Below, piece by piece: positions 34,225-42,635 of a DNA stretch of 64,000 bases. This stretch comes from Cellulomonas dongxiuzhuiae. GTDB taxonomy: Bacteria > Actinomycetota > Actinomycetes > Actinomycetales > Cellulomonadaceae. The DNA lies in contig NZ_CP076023.1 in NCBI RefSeq assembly GCF_018623035.1, positions 124,001-188,000 of the forward strand, written 5' to 3'. The notes under the pieces were generated by a model that did not search any database, had not been told where the DNA came from, and worked only from the letters and a program-made list of their open reading frames with translations. A program made the translations under genes and the position numbers. Every line of letters starts with the position of its first letter. Positions within the stretch are counted from its first letter, which is position 1.

Positions 34225-35732
34225 GGCCCCGGCCGGGTGAGGTGACCACGAGGGCGCTGCTGCCGGCGCTCGCGGTCTGCGTGCTGCCGTTCTCGATCAT
34301 GCAGTCGGCGGTGTCACCGCTGCTCGGCACCTTCGGCGAGCGCCTGGGCGTCGACCAGGCGGGCACGATGTGGATCTTCACCGCGTTCCTGCTCAGCGCC
34401 ACGGTGACGACCCCCGTCCTCGGACGACTCGGTGACCTGCACGGCAAGCGGCGGTGGATGCTGATCGTCGTCGTCGTCCAGGTCGTCGGCACGGTGGCGT
34501 GCGCCGTGGCGGGCGACCTCGCCACGATGCTCCTGGGACGTGCGCTGCAGGGCACCGGTGGCGCCCTCTTCCCGCTCGCCTACGGACTGCTCCGCGACCA
34601 CCTTCCACCGTCCCGGGTGGCGCTGGGCATCGGCGTGCTGAGCTCGGTGCTGGGTGCCGGCGGTTCGATCGGCGTGGTCACGGCCGGGCCGGTCGAGCGC
34701 CTGCTGGGACCGGCGTGGGTGTTCGGGCTGCCCGGTGTGCTGATGGCGGGTTCCCTGCTGCTCATCGTCGGCCTCGTCCCCGAGAGCCCGCAGCGCAGCG
34801 TCGGGGGTCTGTCGTGGCCCTCCGCGGTCCTCCTGGGCGCCGGCCTGCTGGCGTCGATGCTCGTGCTCAGCACCCTCGGGGCCTGGCCGGCCGCGGTGGT
34901 CGGGACGATCGCCGTCCTCGGCGTGGTGACGATGCTGGCGTGGGCGAGGGTCGAGGCCCGTGCGACGTGGCCCCTGATCGACGTCCGGCTGCTCCGGGCG
35001 CGCGGCATGTGGACGACGAACCTCTGCTCGATGCTGGTCGGGTTCGCGCTGATCCAGAGCTTCCTGGTCGTCCCGCAGCTGCTGCTGCTGCCCGCCGACA
35101 GCGGCTTCGGCTTCGGCGTCGACGTCGTGCACGTCGGCCTCTACGTGCTGCCGTCCAGCCTGGCCATGCTGGCGTTCAGCCCCGTGTCGGGCTGGCTCGG
35201 CGGACGCGCCGGCGCCCGCGCCCCGCTCATCGTGGGGGCCCTGCTGTGCGCGACCGCCTACGCGGCCCTCGCCTTCGGCCACCGTGAGATCTGGGCCGTG
35301 GTCGGCGCGAACGCCCTCAACGGGATCGGCGCCGCCCTGGCCTTCTCCGCGCTGCCCAACCTCACCGTGCGGGCGGCACCCGTGGACCGCACCGGGGTCG
35401 CCACCGCGATCACCACGGTCGCGCGCACGGCGGGCGGCGCGCTGGGGACCCAGGTCGCGGCGGTCGTGCTCGCGACCGCGACGCCCGTCGGGGCGAGCCA
35501 CCCCGACGAGATCGGGTTCACCGCGGTCTTCGCCGTCATGGTCGTCGCGATGGTCGGGTGCCTGGCCGTCGCGATGGCCGTTCCGCGAAACCCCCACCCC
35601 CCATGCCCTCCTCGTCCGCCCCTCGTCGTCACCCCGAGAAGGAGCACCACATGCACATGGCCTGGTTCCTCAGCTATGCCGTCCAGGCGTGGGGTCAGCC
35701 CTGGGCCGGCCGCGCCGGCACCGAATGGGTGA
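34221..35732 (+). CDS. MFS transporter, DHA2-like drug-efflux type
   Basis: The 503-residue protein has up to fourteen helices, with FTAFLLSATVTTPVLGRLGDLHGKRRWML covering the motif A loop and LGRALQGTGGALFPLAYGLLRD the motif C region. It belongs to the DHA2 family of proton-driven exporters. Translation is coupled to the preceding transporter (GTGA at 34221). The C-terminal 50 residues (NPHPPCPPRPPLVVTPRR onward) are Pro/Arg-rich and run 82 bases into the next gene, which is unlike normal DHA2 ends. A frameshift at the C-runs near 35590-35604 would change the end. Confidence 0.82.
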   Translation: MRPRPGEVTTRALLPALAVCVLPFSIMQSAVSPLLGTFGERLGVDQAGTMWIFTAFLLSATVTTPVLGRLGDLHGKRRWMLIVVVVQVVGTVACAVAGDLATMLLGRALQGTGGALFPLAYGLLRDHLPPSRVALGIGVLSSVLGAGGSIGVVTAGPVERLLGPAWVFGLPGVLMAGSLLLIVGLVPESPQRSVGGLSWPSAVLLGAGLLASMLVLSTLGAWPAAVVGTIAVLGVVTMLAWARVEARATWPLIDVRLLRARGMWTTNLCSMLVGFALIQSFLVVPQLLLLPADSGFGFGVDVVHVGLYVLPSSLAMLAFSPVSGWLGGRAGARAPLIVGALLCATAYAALAFGHREIWAVVGANALNGIGAALAFSALPNLTVRAAPVDRTGVATAITTVARTAGGALGTQVAAVVLATATPVGASHPDEIGFTAVFAVMVVAMVGCLAVAMAVPRNPHPPCPPRPPLVVTPRRSTTCTWPGSSAMPSRRGVSPGPAAPAPNG

Positions 35733-36937
35733 CACCCGACCTGTACGTCGACGCCGCGCGGTCCCTGGAGCGCGCCGGGTTCGACTACCTGATGTTCGAG
35801 GACGGCTCGTTCGTCCCGGACGCCTACGGCTCCAGCATGGAGTGGTCGCTCGCACACGCCGCCGCGGCCCCGAAGCACGACCCGCTGCCGTTGGTCTCGT
35901 TGATCGCCCAGGAGACCGAGCGCATCGGCCTGATCGCCACGATCACCACGTCGTTCTACCCGCCGTACCTCGCGGCGCGGCTGCTGGCCACGCTGGACCA
36001 CCTGAGCAGGGGACGGATCGGCGTGAACGTCGTGACCTCGCACAACGACCGCACGGCCCAGAACTACGGGCAGCCCGCGCAGCTCGACCACGACCTGCGC
36101 TACGAGATCGCCGCCGACTGGCTGGAGGCGGTCCGGGCGCTGTGGGACACCTGGGAGCCGGGCGCGCTGGCGCTCGACGAGACGACCGGCACGTTCGCGG
36201 ACCCACAGAAGGTGCACTACGCGGACTACGTCGGCACCCACCACCGCACCCGCGGACCGCTCAACACGCCAGCCGGGCCCCAGCACCACCCGGTGGTCTG
36301 CCAGGCCGGCGGCTCCCCGGCCGGGCGCGACCTGGCGGCGCGGTACGCCGACACGGTGGTCGCGCAGGCACGGGACGTCGCGGAGATGACCGAGTACAAG
36401 GCCGACCTCGCGGCACGTGCGGCGGCGGCCGGGCGCGACCCGGACGACGTCAAGGTCCTGTTCCTGGCCGGTTTCACGTTCGGGGACACCGACGACGAGG
36501 CGCGCACCGCACTGCGGCGCAAGCAGGCGTACGCCGCCGCCCACCCGGAGGTCGCGCTGGCGTCGCTGTCCTTCGCGAGCGGGATCGACTTCGCGCGGTT
36601 CGACCTGGACGCGCCGCTGCCGCCCGTCGAGACGAACGCCGCGCAGAGCGTCGTCGGGCTGCACCTCAGGGACACCGAGGGGATGACGCTCCGCGAGATC
36701 GCCGCACGTCGCAGCACCGGTGCCGTCGAGTTCACCGGGACTCCCGCGAGCATCGCCGACGCCATGGCCGAGGCGGCGGCGGCGTCCGGCGCCGACGGGT
36801 TCATGGTGCAGGCGCCCATCACGCGTCGCAACGTCACGATGATCGCCGACGGCCTGGCCCCCGAGCTGCGCCGTCGCGGCCTGATCCGCGACGGGTACGA
36901 CTACCCGACGCTGCGCGAGAACCTGCTCGCCGGGTGA
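35651..36937 (+). CDS. LLM-class FMN-dependent monooxygenase (NtaA/SnaA/DszA family), copy 1
   Basis: The 428-residue protein is a bacterial-luciferase-like TIM barrel. RSLERAGFDYLMFED, TTSFYPPYLAARLLATLDHLSRGRIGVNVVTS and QAGGSPAGRDLAARYADTVV are the diagnostic blocks of the NtaA/SnaA/DmoA/DszA group, which uses FMNH2 and oxygen to attack C-N or C-S bonds. AAGGAG at 35638-35643 supports ATG at 35651. It differs from copies 2 and 3 in the first 30 residues (AWFLSYAVQAWGQPW) and in SFVPDAYGSS. The substrate is unknown. The gene's start overlaps the upstream MFS end. Confidence 0.9.
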   Translation: MHMAWFLSYAVQAWGQPWAGRAGTEWVTPDLYVDAARSLERAGFDYLMFEDGSFVPDAYGSSMEWSLAHAAAAPKHDPLPLVSLIAQETERIGLIATITTSFYPPYLAARLLATLDHLSRGRIGVNVVTSHNDRTAQNYGQPAQLDHDLRYEIAADWLEAVRALWDTWEPGALALDETTGTFADPQKVHYADYVGTHHRTRGPLNTPAGPQHHPVVCQAGGSPAGRDLAARYADTVVAQARDVAEMTEYKADLAARAAAAGRDPDDVKVLFLAGFTFGDTDDEARTALRRKQAYAAAHPEVALASLSFASGIDFARFDLDAPLPPVETNAAQSVVGLHLRDTEGMTLREIAARRSTGAVEFTGTPASIADAMAEAAAASGADGFMVQAPITRRNVTMIADGLAPELRRRGLIRDGYDYPTLRENLLAG

Positions 36938-37049
36938 GCGCGCGACAGGCCCCCCGCCGCACCCGCGCAATACCCGTGGAACGTCACCGTCGCGGCGATG
37001 TCACGTCCGCAGGGTGCACTTGGCCACGACCCCACGACAGGAGGCACTG

Positions 37050-38348
37050 ATGTTCCACCTCGGTTGGTTCCTCGGCACCGGCTTCGGTGTGTACGGCTGG
37101 AACACCCCGTGGGCGGGGAACGTCGCCCAGGACGTCGGCAACCCGGGGCTCTTCGCGGACATGGCCGCCGCGCTCGAGCGCGCGGGCTTCGACTACATGA
37201 TGCTCGAGGACTCCTCGGTGCTCCCCGACATCTACGAGGGCAGCTTCCGGCACTCGCTGAAGGTCGCCACCGTACGGTTCGACCCGCTGCCGCTGGTGCC
37301 GCACCTGACCCGCCGGACGCGGCACATCGGCATCATCGCCACGGCCGCGACGACGTTCTACCCGCCCTTCCTGGCGGCGCGGCTCTACCAGTCGCTCGAC
37401 CACCTGACCGGTGGTCGGGTCGGGCTGAACCTCGTCACCGCCAGTCCTCACGCGGCCGCGCAGAACTACGGCCTCGAGCAGCACGTCGAGCACGACCTGC
37501 GGTACGAGATGGCGGACGAGTGGACGCGCACGGTCACGGCGCTGTGGGAGTCGTGGGAGCCCGACGCCGTCGTGCTCGACGAGAGCACGGGCGTCTTCGC
37601 CGACCACACGAAGGTGCACGCGGTCCACCAGCAGGGGCGCTGGCACTCCTCCCGGGGGCCGCTCAACACGATCCCGGGGCCGCAGCGGCGCCCGGTCCTG
37701 TGCCAGGCCGGCGGGTCCCCGGCGGGGCGGGACCTCGCGGCCGCGCACGCCGACACCATCGTCTCGGCCGTCGTCGGGGTGGAGGCGATGAGGGAGTTCC
37801 GGGAGGACATCTCGCGCCGTCTCGTCGCGCACGGGCGCCGGCCGGAGGACGCCAAGGTGCTGTTCCTGGTGGACCCGGTGCTCGGCGACACCGACCGGGC
37901 GGCGCAGGACCGCGCGGAGCGCAAGACCGCGGCCATGGCCGCGAGCCTGGAGAACGCCCTGGCCGGCCTGTCGTACGTCAGCGGCATCGACTTCTCCCGC
38001 TTCGACCCGGACGAGCCGTTCCCCGACGTCGCGTCGAGGACCAACGGCCACCAGAGCACCGTGGCCGACTACCAGAAGGCCGGTGCCGGCAAGACGCTGC
38101 GCGAGGTGGCCCTGACGCGGCGGGTGGCCGAGTCGATCCCGCTGGTGGGCAGCCCGGACACCGTCGCCGACCAGATGGCCGAGGCCATGGACCACGCCGG
38201 CGGGGACGGGTTCCTGATCGCCTCACCCGTGACGCGGCGCGGCATCTCCGAGGTCGCGGACGGACTCGCGCCCGTCCTGCGCCGGCGCGGGCTGATCCGT
38301 GACGGCTACGAGCACGCCACGTTCCGCGAGAACCTCCTCGCCTTCTGA
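37050..38348 (+). CDS. LLM-class FMN-dependent monooxygenase, copy 2
   Basis: The 432-residue protein shares the family blocks: GWFLGTGFGVYGWNTPWAGN at the start, FDYMMLEDSSVLPD, ATTFYPPFLAARLYQSLDHL, and QAGGSPAGRDLAAAHADTIV. It is much closer to copy 3 than to copy 1, so these two look like a local duplication. AGGAGG at 37039-37044 lies five bases before the ATG. A 112-base gap separates it from copy 1 and contains GCGCAAT (36965-36971), so it may have its own promoter. It needs FMNH2 from the reductases at 47107 and 47613. Confidence 0.92.
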   Translation: MFHLGWFLGTGFGVYGWNTPWAGNVAQDVGNPGLFADMAAALERAGFDYMMLEDSSVLPDIYEGSFRHSLKVATVRFDPLPLVPHLTRRTRHIGIIATAATTFYPPFLAARLYQSLDHLTGGRVGLNLVTASPHAAAQNYGLEQHVEHDLRYEMADEWTRTVTALWESWEPDAVVLDESTGVFADHTKVHAVHQQGRWHSSRGPLNTIPGPQRRPVLCQAGGSPAGRDLAAAHADTIVSAVVGVEAMREFREDISRRLVAHGRRPEDAKVLFLVDPVLGDTDRAAQDRAERKTAAMAASLENALAGLSYVSGIDFSRFDPDEPFPDVASRTNGHQSTVADYQKAGAGKTLREVALTRRVAESIPLVGSPDTVADQMAEAMDHAGGDGFLIASPVTRRGISEVADGLAPVLRRRGLIRDGYEHATFRENLLAF

Positions 38349-38403
38349 CGCCCTGGTGGCGCCCCCGTGACGCCCCGCCCCCACCTCCAAGGAGATCGCA
38401 GAC

Positions 38404-39696
38404 ATGTTCCACATGGGTTGGTTTCTCACCACCGGTTTCGGCGTGTACGGCTGGAACCAGCCGTGGTCGGGCAACGTCCGGTCGGACGTCGGTCGACCCG
38501 ACCTGTTCGTCGACACCGCGACCTCGCTCGAGCGAGCCGGCTTCGACTACCTGATGTTCGAGGACTCCTCCGTGCTGCCGGACGTCTTCCGCGGCTCGTT
38601 CGAGAGCTCGGTCCGCGGCGGCCAGGCCGTGCGGTTCGACCCCATGCCGCTGATGCCGCTGGTCGCCCAGGCCACGTCGCGCATCGGCATCGTCGCGACC
38701 GCCGCCACCACGTTCTACCCGCCGTTCCTCGCGGCGCGGCTCTACCAGACCCTCGACCACCTGACCGACGGGCGCATCGGCATCAACCTGGTCACGGCCA
38801 GCCCGCACGCCGCCGCGCAGAACTACGGCCTCGAGAAGCACGTGGAGCACGACCTGCGGTACGAGATGGCCGACGAGTGGATGCAGGCGGTGGACGCGCT
38901 GTGGGGCAGCTGGGAGACCGGTGCGCTGCAGATGGACGAGTCGACCGGCGTGTTCGCCGATCACACGAAGATCCACCACGTCGACTTCGAGGGCGGCTTC
39001 TACCGCACGCGCGGCCCCCTCAACACTCCGCCCGGCCCCCAGGGGCGTCCCGTGATCTGCCAGGCCGGGGGGTCACCCGCGGGCCGCAACCTCGGGGCCA
39101 CGCACGCCGACACCATCATCTCGGCCGTGGTCGGGGTGGACGCGATGAAGGCCTACCGGGACGACATCAGCGAGCGCCTGCTGGCCGTGGGCCGCAAGCC
39201 GTCGGACGTCAAGGTGCTGTTCCTCGTCGCGCCCATCCTGGCCGACACCGACGCGGAGGCGCAGGAGAAGCGCGACCGGATGCGCGCGGCGCAGGCGGCG
39301 AACATCGACGGCAACCTCGCCGCGATGTCGTACTTCACCAGCATGGACTTCTCGAAGTTCGACCTCGACGCGCCCCTGCCGGACCTGAGCGAGAACAACG
39401 GCCACCAGTCCACGATGGCGGACTTCGCGAGGTCCGGGAAGACGCTGCGGGAGATCGCGGCCAACCACCGGACCATCGAGTCGATCGAGCTGTGCGGCAC
39501 CACCGAGACGGTGGCCGGCCAGATGGCCGAGGCGATGGAGCACGCCGGTGGTGACGGCTTCCTCATCGCGTCCCCCGTCACCAGGAAGAACGTGGCCGAG
39601 ATCGCGGACGGCCTCGCGCCCGTCCTGCGCCGCAAGGGCCTGATCCGGTCGGGCTACGACTACGCGCACTTCCGGGACAACCTCCTGGCCTTCTGA
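38404..39696 (+). CDS. LLM-class FMN-dependent monooxygenase, copy 3
   Basis: The 430-residue protein starts FHMGWFLTTGFGVYGWNQPW and retains all family blocks, including LEDSSVLPD-like FEDSSVLPDV, ATTFYPPFLAARLYQTLDHL and NLVTASPHAAAQNYGLEKH. AAGGAG lies 8-13 bases before the ATG. It follows copy 2 by 55 bases and is followed by two hairpins, so it probably ends the first transcript. Copies 2 and 3 differ in surface and substrate-side loops (for example VASRTNGHQSTVAD against LSENNGHQSTMAD), so their substrates may differ. Confidence 0.92.
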   Translation: MFHMGWFLTTGFGVYGWNQPWSGNVRSDVGRPDLFVDTATSLERAGFDYLMFEDSSVLPDVFRGSFESSVRGGQAVRFDPMPLMPLVAQATSRIGIVATAATTFYPPFLAARLYQTLDHLTDGRIGINLVTASPHAAAQNYGLEKHVEHDLRYEMADEWMQAVDALWGSWETGALQMDESTGVFADHTKIHHVDFEGGFYRTRGPLNTPPGPQGRPVICQAGGSPAGRNLGATHADTIISAVVGVDAMKAYRDDISERLLAVGRKPSDVKVLFLVAPILADTDAEAQEKRDRMRAAQAANIDGNLAAMSYFTSMDFSKFDLDAPLPDLSENNGHQSTMADFARSGKTLREIAANHRTIESIELCGTTETVAGQMAEAMEHAGGDGFLIASPVTRKNVAEIADGLAPVLRRKGLIRSGYDYAHFRDNLLAF

Positions 39697-39709
39697 GGCC
39701 GCATGTGCG

Positions 39710-39733
39710 GGGAGCGGGCCGGACCCCGCTCCC
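39710..39733 (+). terminator. Hairpin after third monooxygenase gene
   Basis: GGGAGCGGG and CCCGCTCCC form a nine-bp stem around six bases, 13 bases after the stop at 39696. It probably ends the upstream transcript or reduces read-through to the GntR gene. Confidence 0.65.
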
Positions 39734-39759
39734 GGACCGACGCGTCGATGGGGCCGCAC

Positions 39760-39780
39760 CTCGCCCGGGAACCGGGCGAG
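39760..39780 (+). promoter_or_regulatory. Triloop hairpin in the leader of the GntR gene
   Basis: CTCGCCCGG and CCGGGCGAG pair perfectly around GAA. The hairpin ends 18 bases before the GGGAGG ribosome site of the GntR gene. It could be a second terminator, an attenuator or an operator; the sequence alone does not decide. Confidence 0.45.
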
Positions 39781-39809
39781 CCTGCACCGACCCATCCTGG
39801 GAGGTCACC

Positions 39810-40655
39810 GTGCCGCCACGCAGTTTCGAAGAGCTCGAGCGGGAACGTCTCGTCCACAGCCGCGCACGACGACGGACGGTCGCGGACCGGCACACCTCGC
39901 CGCGCCGCGCCTACGAGCAGCTCCGGTCCGCCATCCGGTCCGGGAGGCTGCTCGACGGGCGGGCGTTCGACGAGCAGCGGCTGGTGGACGAGCTCGGTGC
40001 GAGCCGCAACTCGGTCCGCTCGGCGCTGCAGCACCTGACCCGTGAGGGTCTGCTGGAGCGGCGCACCAAGACGGGGACGCAGGTCCGCCACCCGTTCATG
40101 CGGATCCCGATCGGTGAGCTGCTGCCGAGCGACGTCACCGTCCCGGGCCGTTACCCGCAGGTCGTGGTGCACGATCTCGGCAGCCGCGTCTCCACCCCGG
40201 ACCCCGAGGTGGAGACCGAGCTGGAGACGGGGCGCGACGTCCTCGTCATGGAGCACGTCGGGCTGTTCGGGGGCACGCCCGCGTACCACCGCATCGCCTA
40301 CCTGCCGCTGCACGACCCGCCCGAGGTGGTGCTCGCGCGCGTGGCCGCGCTCCACGAGCAGCTGCTGTGCTTCGCCGCGTCGTTCCGGAGCATCTTCGGC
40401 TGCCCCGCGGGGGAGTGGAAGGCGTCGGTCGAGGCCGTCGCGGCCGACGCCGTCCTGGCGGCGCACCTCACGGTGCCGGAGCGCTCACCGGTGCTGCTCC
40501 GGGAGCTGGTGCTGCGCGACTCCGCGGGACGGGTGCGCGACCTGAGCTTCACCCACTTCCGGGGCGACATGGTCGCGATCGGCTCGACCTCGCACGCCCG
40601 CCCGGTGGCCCGTCGGCGCAATCTGGACGTCACAAGCAGAGCCACCGGTTCGTAA
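39810..40655 (+). CDS. GntR-family regulator with UTRA domain (HutC type)
   Basis: The 281-residue protein has a winged helix-turn-helix at about residues 32-92 (RRAYEQLRSAIRSGRLLDG, DELGASRNSVRSALQHLTREGLL) and a C-terminal UTRA effector domain (about 105-265). GTG at 39810 has GGGAGG at 39799-39804 and starts just before the domain. The gene sits between the monooxygenases and the ABC importer, so it most likely senses a pathway metabolite and controls both. The separate UTRA-only protein at 46443 is related to its effector domain. Confidence 0.88.
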   Translation: MPPRSFEELERERLVHSRARRRTVADRHTSPRRAYEQLRSAIRSGRLLDGRAFDEQRLVDELGASRNSVRSALQHLTREGLLERRTKTGTQVRHPFMRIPIGELLPSDVTVPGRYPQVVVHDLGSRVSTPDPEVETELETGRDVLVMEHVGLFGGTPAYHRIAYLPLHDPPEVVLARVAALHEQLLCFAASFRSIFGCPAGEWKASVEAVAADAVLAAHLTVPERSPVLLRELVLRDSAGRVRDLSFTHFRGDMVAIGSTSHARPVARRRNLDVTSRATGS

Positions 40656-40848
40656 CACGGTTCCCGCAGTGTTGCGCCACGACAGGACGCAGCCCCGCAC
40701 CCCTGGTGCAGGCCCTGATCAGCACGAGGATCACCGGCCGACACCGGGATCACCTCCACCGTCACGACGCCGTGGGCTCCGCTCCGGAGTCGCGCGCGCC
40801 GCCCCGCTCCAGACCTGATCTCGTCCGCGACATCCATGAGGTGGTGCC

Positions 40849-41829
40849 ATGTTCAGCACGACGCTTCGCGATCGAAGCCCGGCCGGCTCCCCGGCGCAAC
40901 GACCCCGGCTGCGTGCGGAGGAGCCCGCACCGGGCGCGGACCTCCTGCGGGTGCAGGACCTGACCGTGCGGTACGGCGGACCCGACGGTGCGACCGCGGT
41001 GCGCGACGTCTCCTTCGACATCGGGCGGGGCGAGCGCATCGCCCTGGTCGGCGAGTCCGGGTCGGGCAAGACGACCCTGGCGATGGCCGTCGCCGGCTTC
41101 CTGCCCCCCGAGGCGCACGTCACCACGACCGCCATGGAGTTCGCCGGCCGCTCCATCTCCGACCGTCGACCGGGCCGCCTCCCGCGGCGCACGCCCGGCA
41201 TGGCGATGGTCTTCCAGGACGCGATGACGTCCCTCGACCCGGTGTGGTCGGTGGGTAGCCAGCTGCTCGCCGTCCTGCGGGCGGACGGGCGGGCGTCCCG
41301 CTCGGACGACGACGCGCGCGCTCGTGACTGGCTGCGACGTGTGGGTCTGACGGACCTGGATCGCGTGATGCGGGCCCGGCCGTACGAGCTGTCCGGGGGC
41401 ATGCGCCAGCGCGTCATGATGGCGCTCGCGCTGTGCGGTCAGCCGCGGCTGCTGATCGCGGACGAGCCGACGAGCGCGCTGGACGCGTCGTTGGCGCGCG
41501 CCACCATGGACCTGCTGCTGGAGCTGACCAGCACCACCCAGACGTCGCTGCTCATCGTCAGCCACGACATCCACCTCTGCCTGGACTACTCCGACCGGAC
41601 CTTCGTCATGTACCAGGGGGACCTGGTGGAGCAGGCGGCGTCGGCGGACCTCGCATCACGGGCACGCCACCCCTACACGCAGGGCCTGCTGCGGTGCATC
41701 CCGACGCTCGCCGACGTGGGACGCGACTACCTCCCGACGCTGGACGCGGTGATGGCCGAGAGCCGGCTCGCCGTGGCCGCGGGGGGCGAGCTCGACGACG
41801 GCGCGGACCTCGCTCGGGGTGCGGCATGA
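40849..41829 (+). CDS. Opp/Dpp-type ABC importer ATPase (DppD-like)
   Basis: The 326-residue protein has Walker A GESGSGKT (about residues 68-75), signature LSGGMRQRVMMA near 181, Walker B LLIADEPTSALDA, and a C-terminal HPYTQGLLRCIPTL block with the beginning of the Opp/Dpp C-terminal domain. It lacks the full four-Cys Fe-S type C-terminus seen in some homologs. It energises import of peptides or similar solutes with the second ATPase. A GGTGG stretch precedes the ATG. The upstream 193-base gap holds two GGCGCAA elements in opposite orientation. Confidence 0.92.
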   Translation: MFSTTLRDRSPAGSPAQRPRLRAEEPAPGADLLRVQDLTVRYGGPDGATAVRDVSFDIGRGERIALVGESGSGKTTLAMAVAGFLPPEAHVTTTAMEFAGRSISDRRPGRLPRRTPGMAMVFQDAMTSLDPVWSVGSQLLAVLRADGRASRSDDDARARDWLRRVGLTDLDRVMRARPYELSGGMRQRVMMALALCGQPRLLIADEPTSALDASLARATMDLLLELTSTTQTSLLIVSHDIHLCLDYSDRTFVMYQGDLVEQAASADLASRARHPYTQGLLRCIPTLADVGRDYLPTLDAVMAESRLAVAAGGELDDGADLARGAA

Positions 41830-42635
41830 GAGCGTCCGTGACCCTGACGGCCGACAAGGTCACCAAGTTCTTCGGCTCCCGCGCCCACCGGCACGCGGCC
41901 GTCAGCGAGGTCGACCTGACCGTGACCGACGTCAGCCGGATCGGTCTGGTCGGTGAGTCCGGGTCCGGCAAGTCCACGCTGGGCAGGATGCTCGTCGGGC
42001 TGGAGGTGCCGAGCGAGGGGGCGGTGTACCTCGACGGTCAGCGCCTCGACGTCCTCCTGCGGTTCCGCGGGCAGCGCGCCGAGGTCCGCCGAACCGTCCA
42101 GTACATCGCGCAGGACACCACGTCGTCCTTCGACCCGCGGCGCACCCTGCTGGACTCGGTGATGCAGCCCCTGCTGCACCTGTTCGGACTGCCGCGGACC
42201 ACCGCGCGCGCACGGGCCCTCGAGACGATCGAGTCGCTCGGCCTGCCGCCGGCGATGGCCGAGCGCTACCCCCGGTACGTCTCGGGAGGTCAGCGCCAGC
42301 GGTTCGCGATCGCCCGGGCCCTGGTCGTCGAGCCGAAGATCCTCGTCTGCGACGAGGTCGTCTCCGCGCTCGACGTCTCCGTCCAGGGCGCGATCCTCAA
42401 CCTGCTCAAGCGGGCGTGCCTCGAGCGCGGGGCGGGGCTCGTGTTCGTGTCGCACGGCCTGCCGGCGACGGGGTTCGTCTGTGACGAGCTCGCGGTGATG
42501 CACCGCGGGCAGATCGTCGAGCGGGGCGGCTCCGCGGACGTACTGACGGACCCCCGGCACGAGTACACGCGGGGCCTGGTCCGAGCCCACGAGACCCGCC
42601 GCCCCGTCGGGGCCGGCACCGCGGTGCTGCCGTGA
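41826..42635 (+). CDS. Opp/Dpp-type ABC importer ATPase (DppF-like)
   Basis: The 269-residue protein has Walker A GESGSGKST, signature VSGGQRQRFAIARAL and Walker B ILVCDEVVSALDVSVQG, the standard second ATPase of dipeptide/oligopeptide importers. Its ATG overlaps the preceding stop (ATGA), and its own stop overlaps the permease start. It ends shortly after HEYTRGLVRAHE, so it is shorter than many DppF proteins, which carry a C-terminal extension. Confidence 0.92.
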   Translation: MRASVTLTADKVTKFFGSRAHRHAAVSEVDLTVTDVSRIGLVGESGSGKSTLGRMLVGLEVPSEGAVYLDGQRLDVLLRFRGQRAEVRRTVQYIAQDTTSSFDPRRTLLDSVMQPLLHLFGLPRTTARARALETIESLGLPPAMAERYPRYVSGGQRQRFAIARALVVEPKILVCDEVVSALDVSVQGAILNLLKRACLERGAGLVFVSHGLPATGFVCDELAVMHRGQIVERGGSADVLTDPRHEYTRGLVRAHETRRPVGAGTAVLP

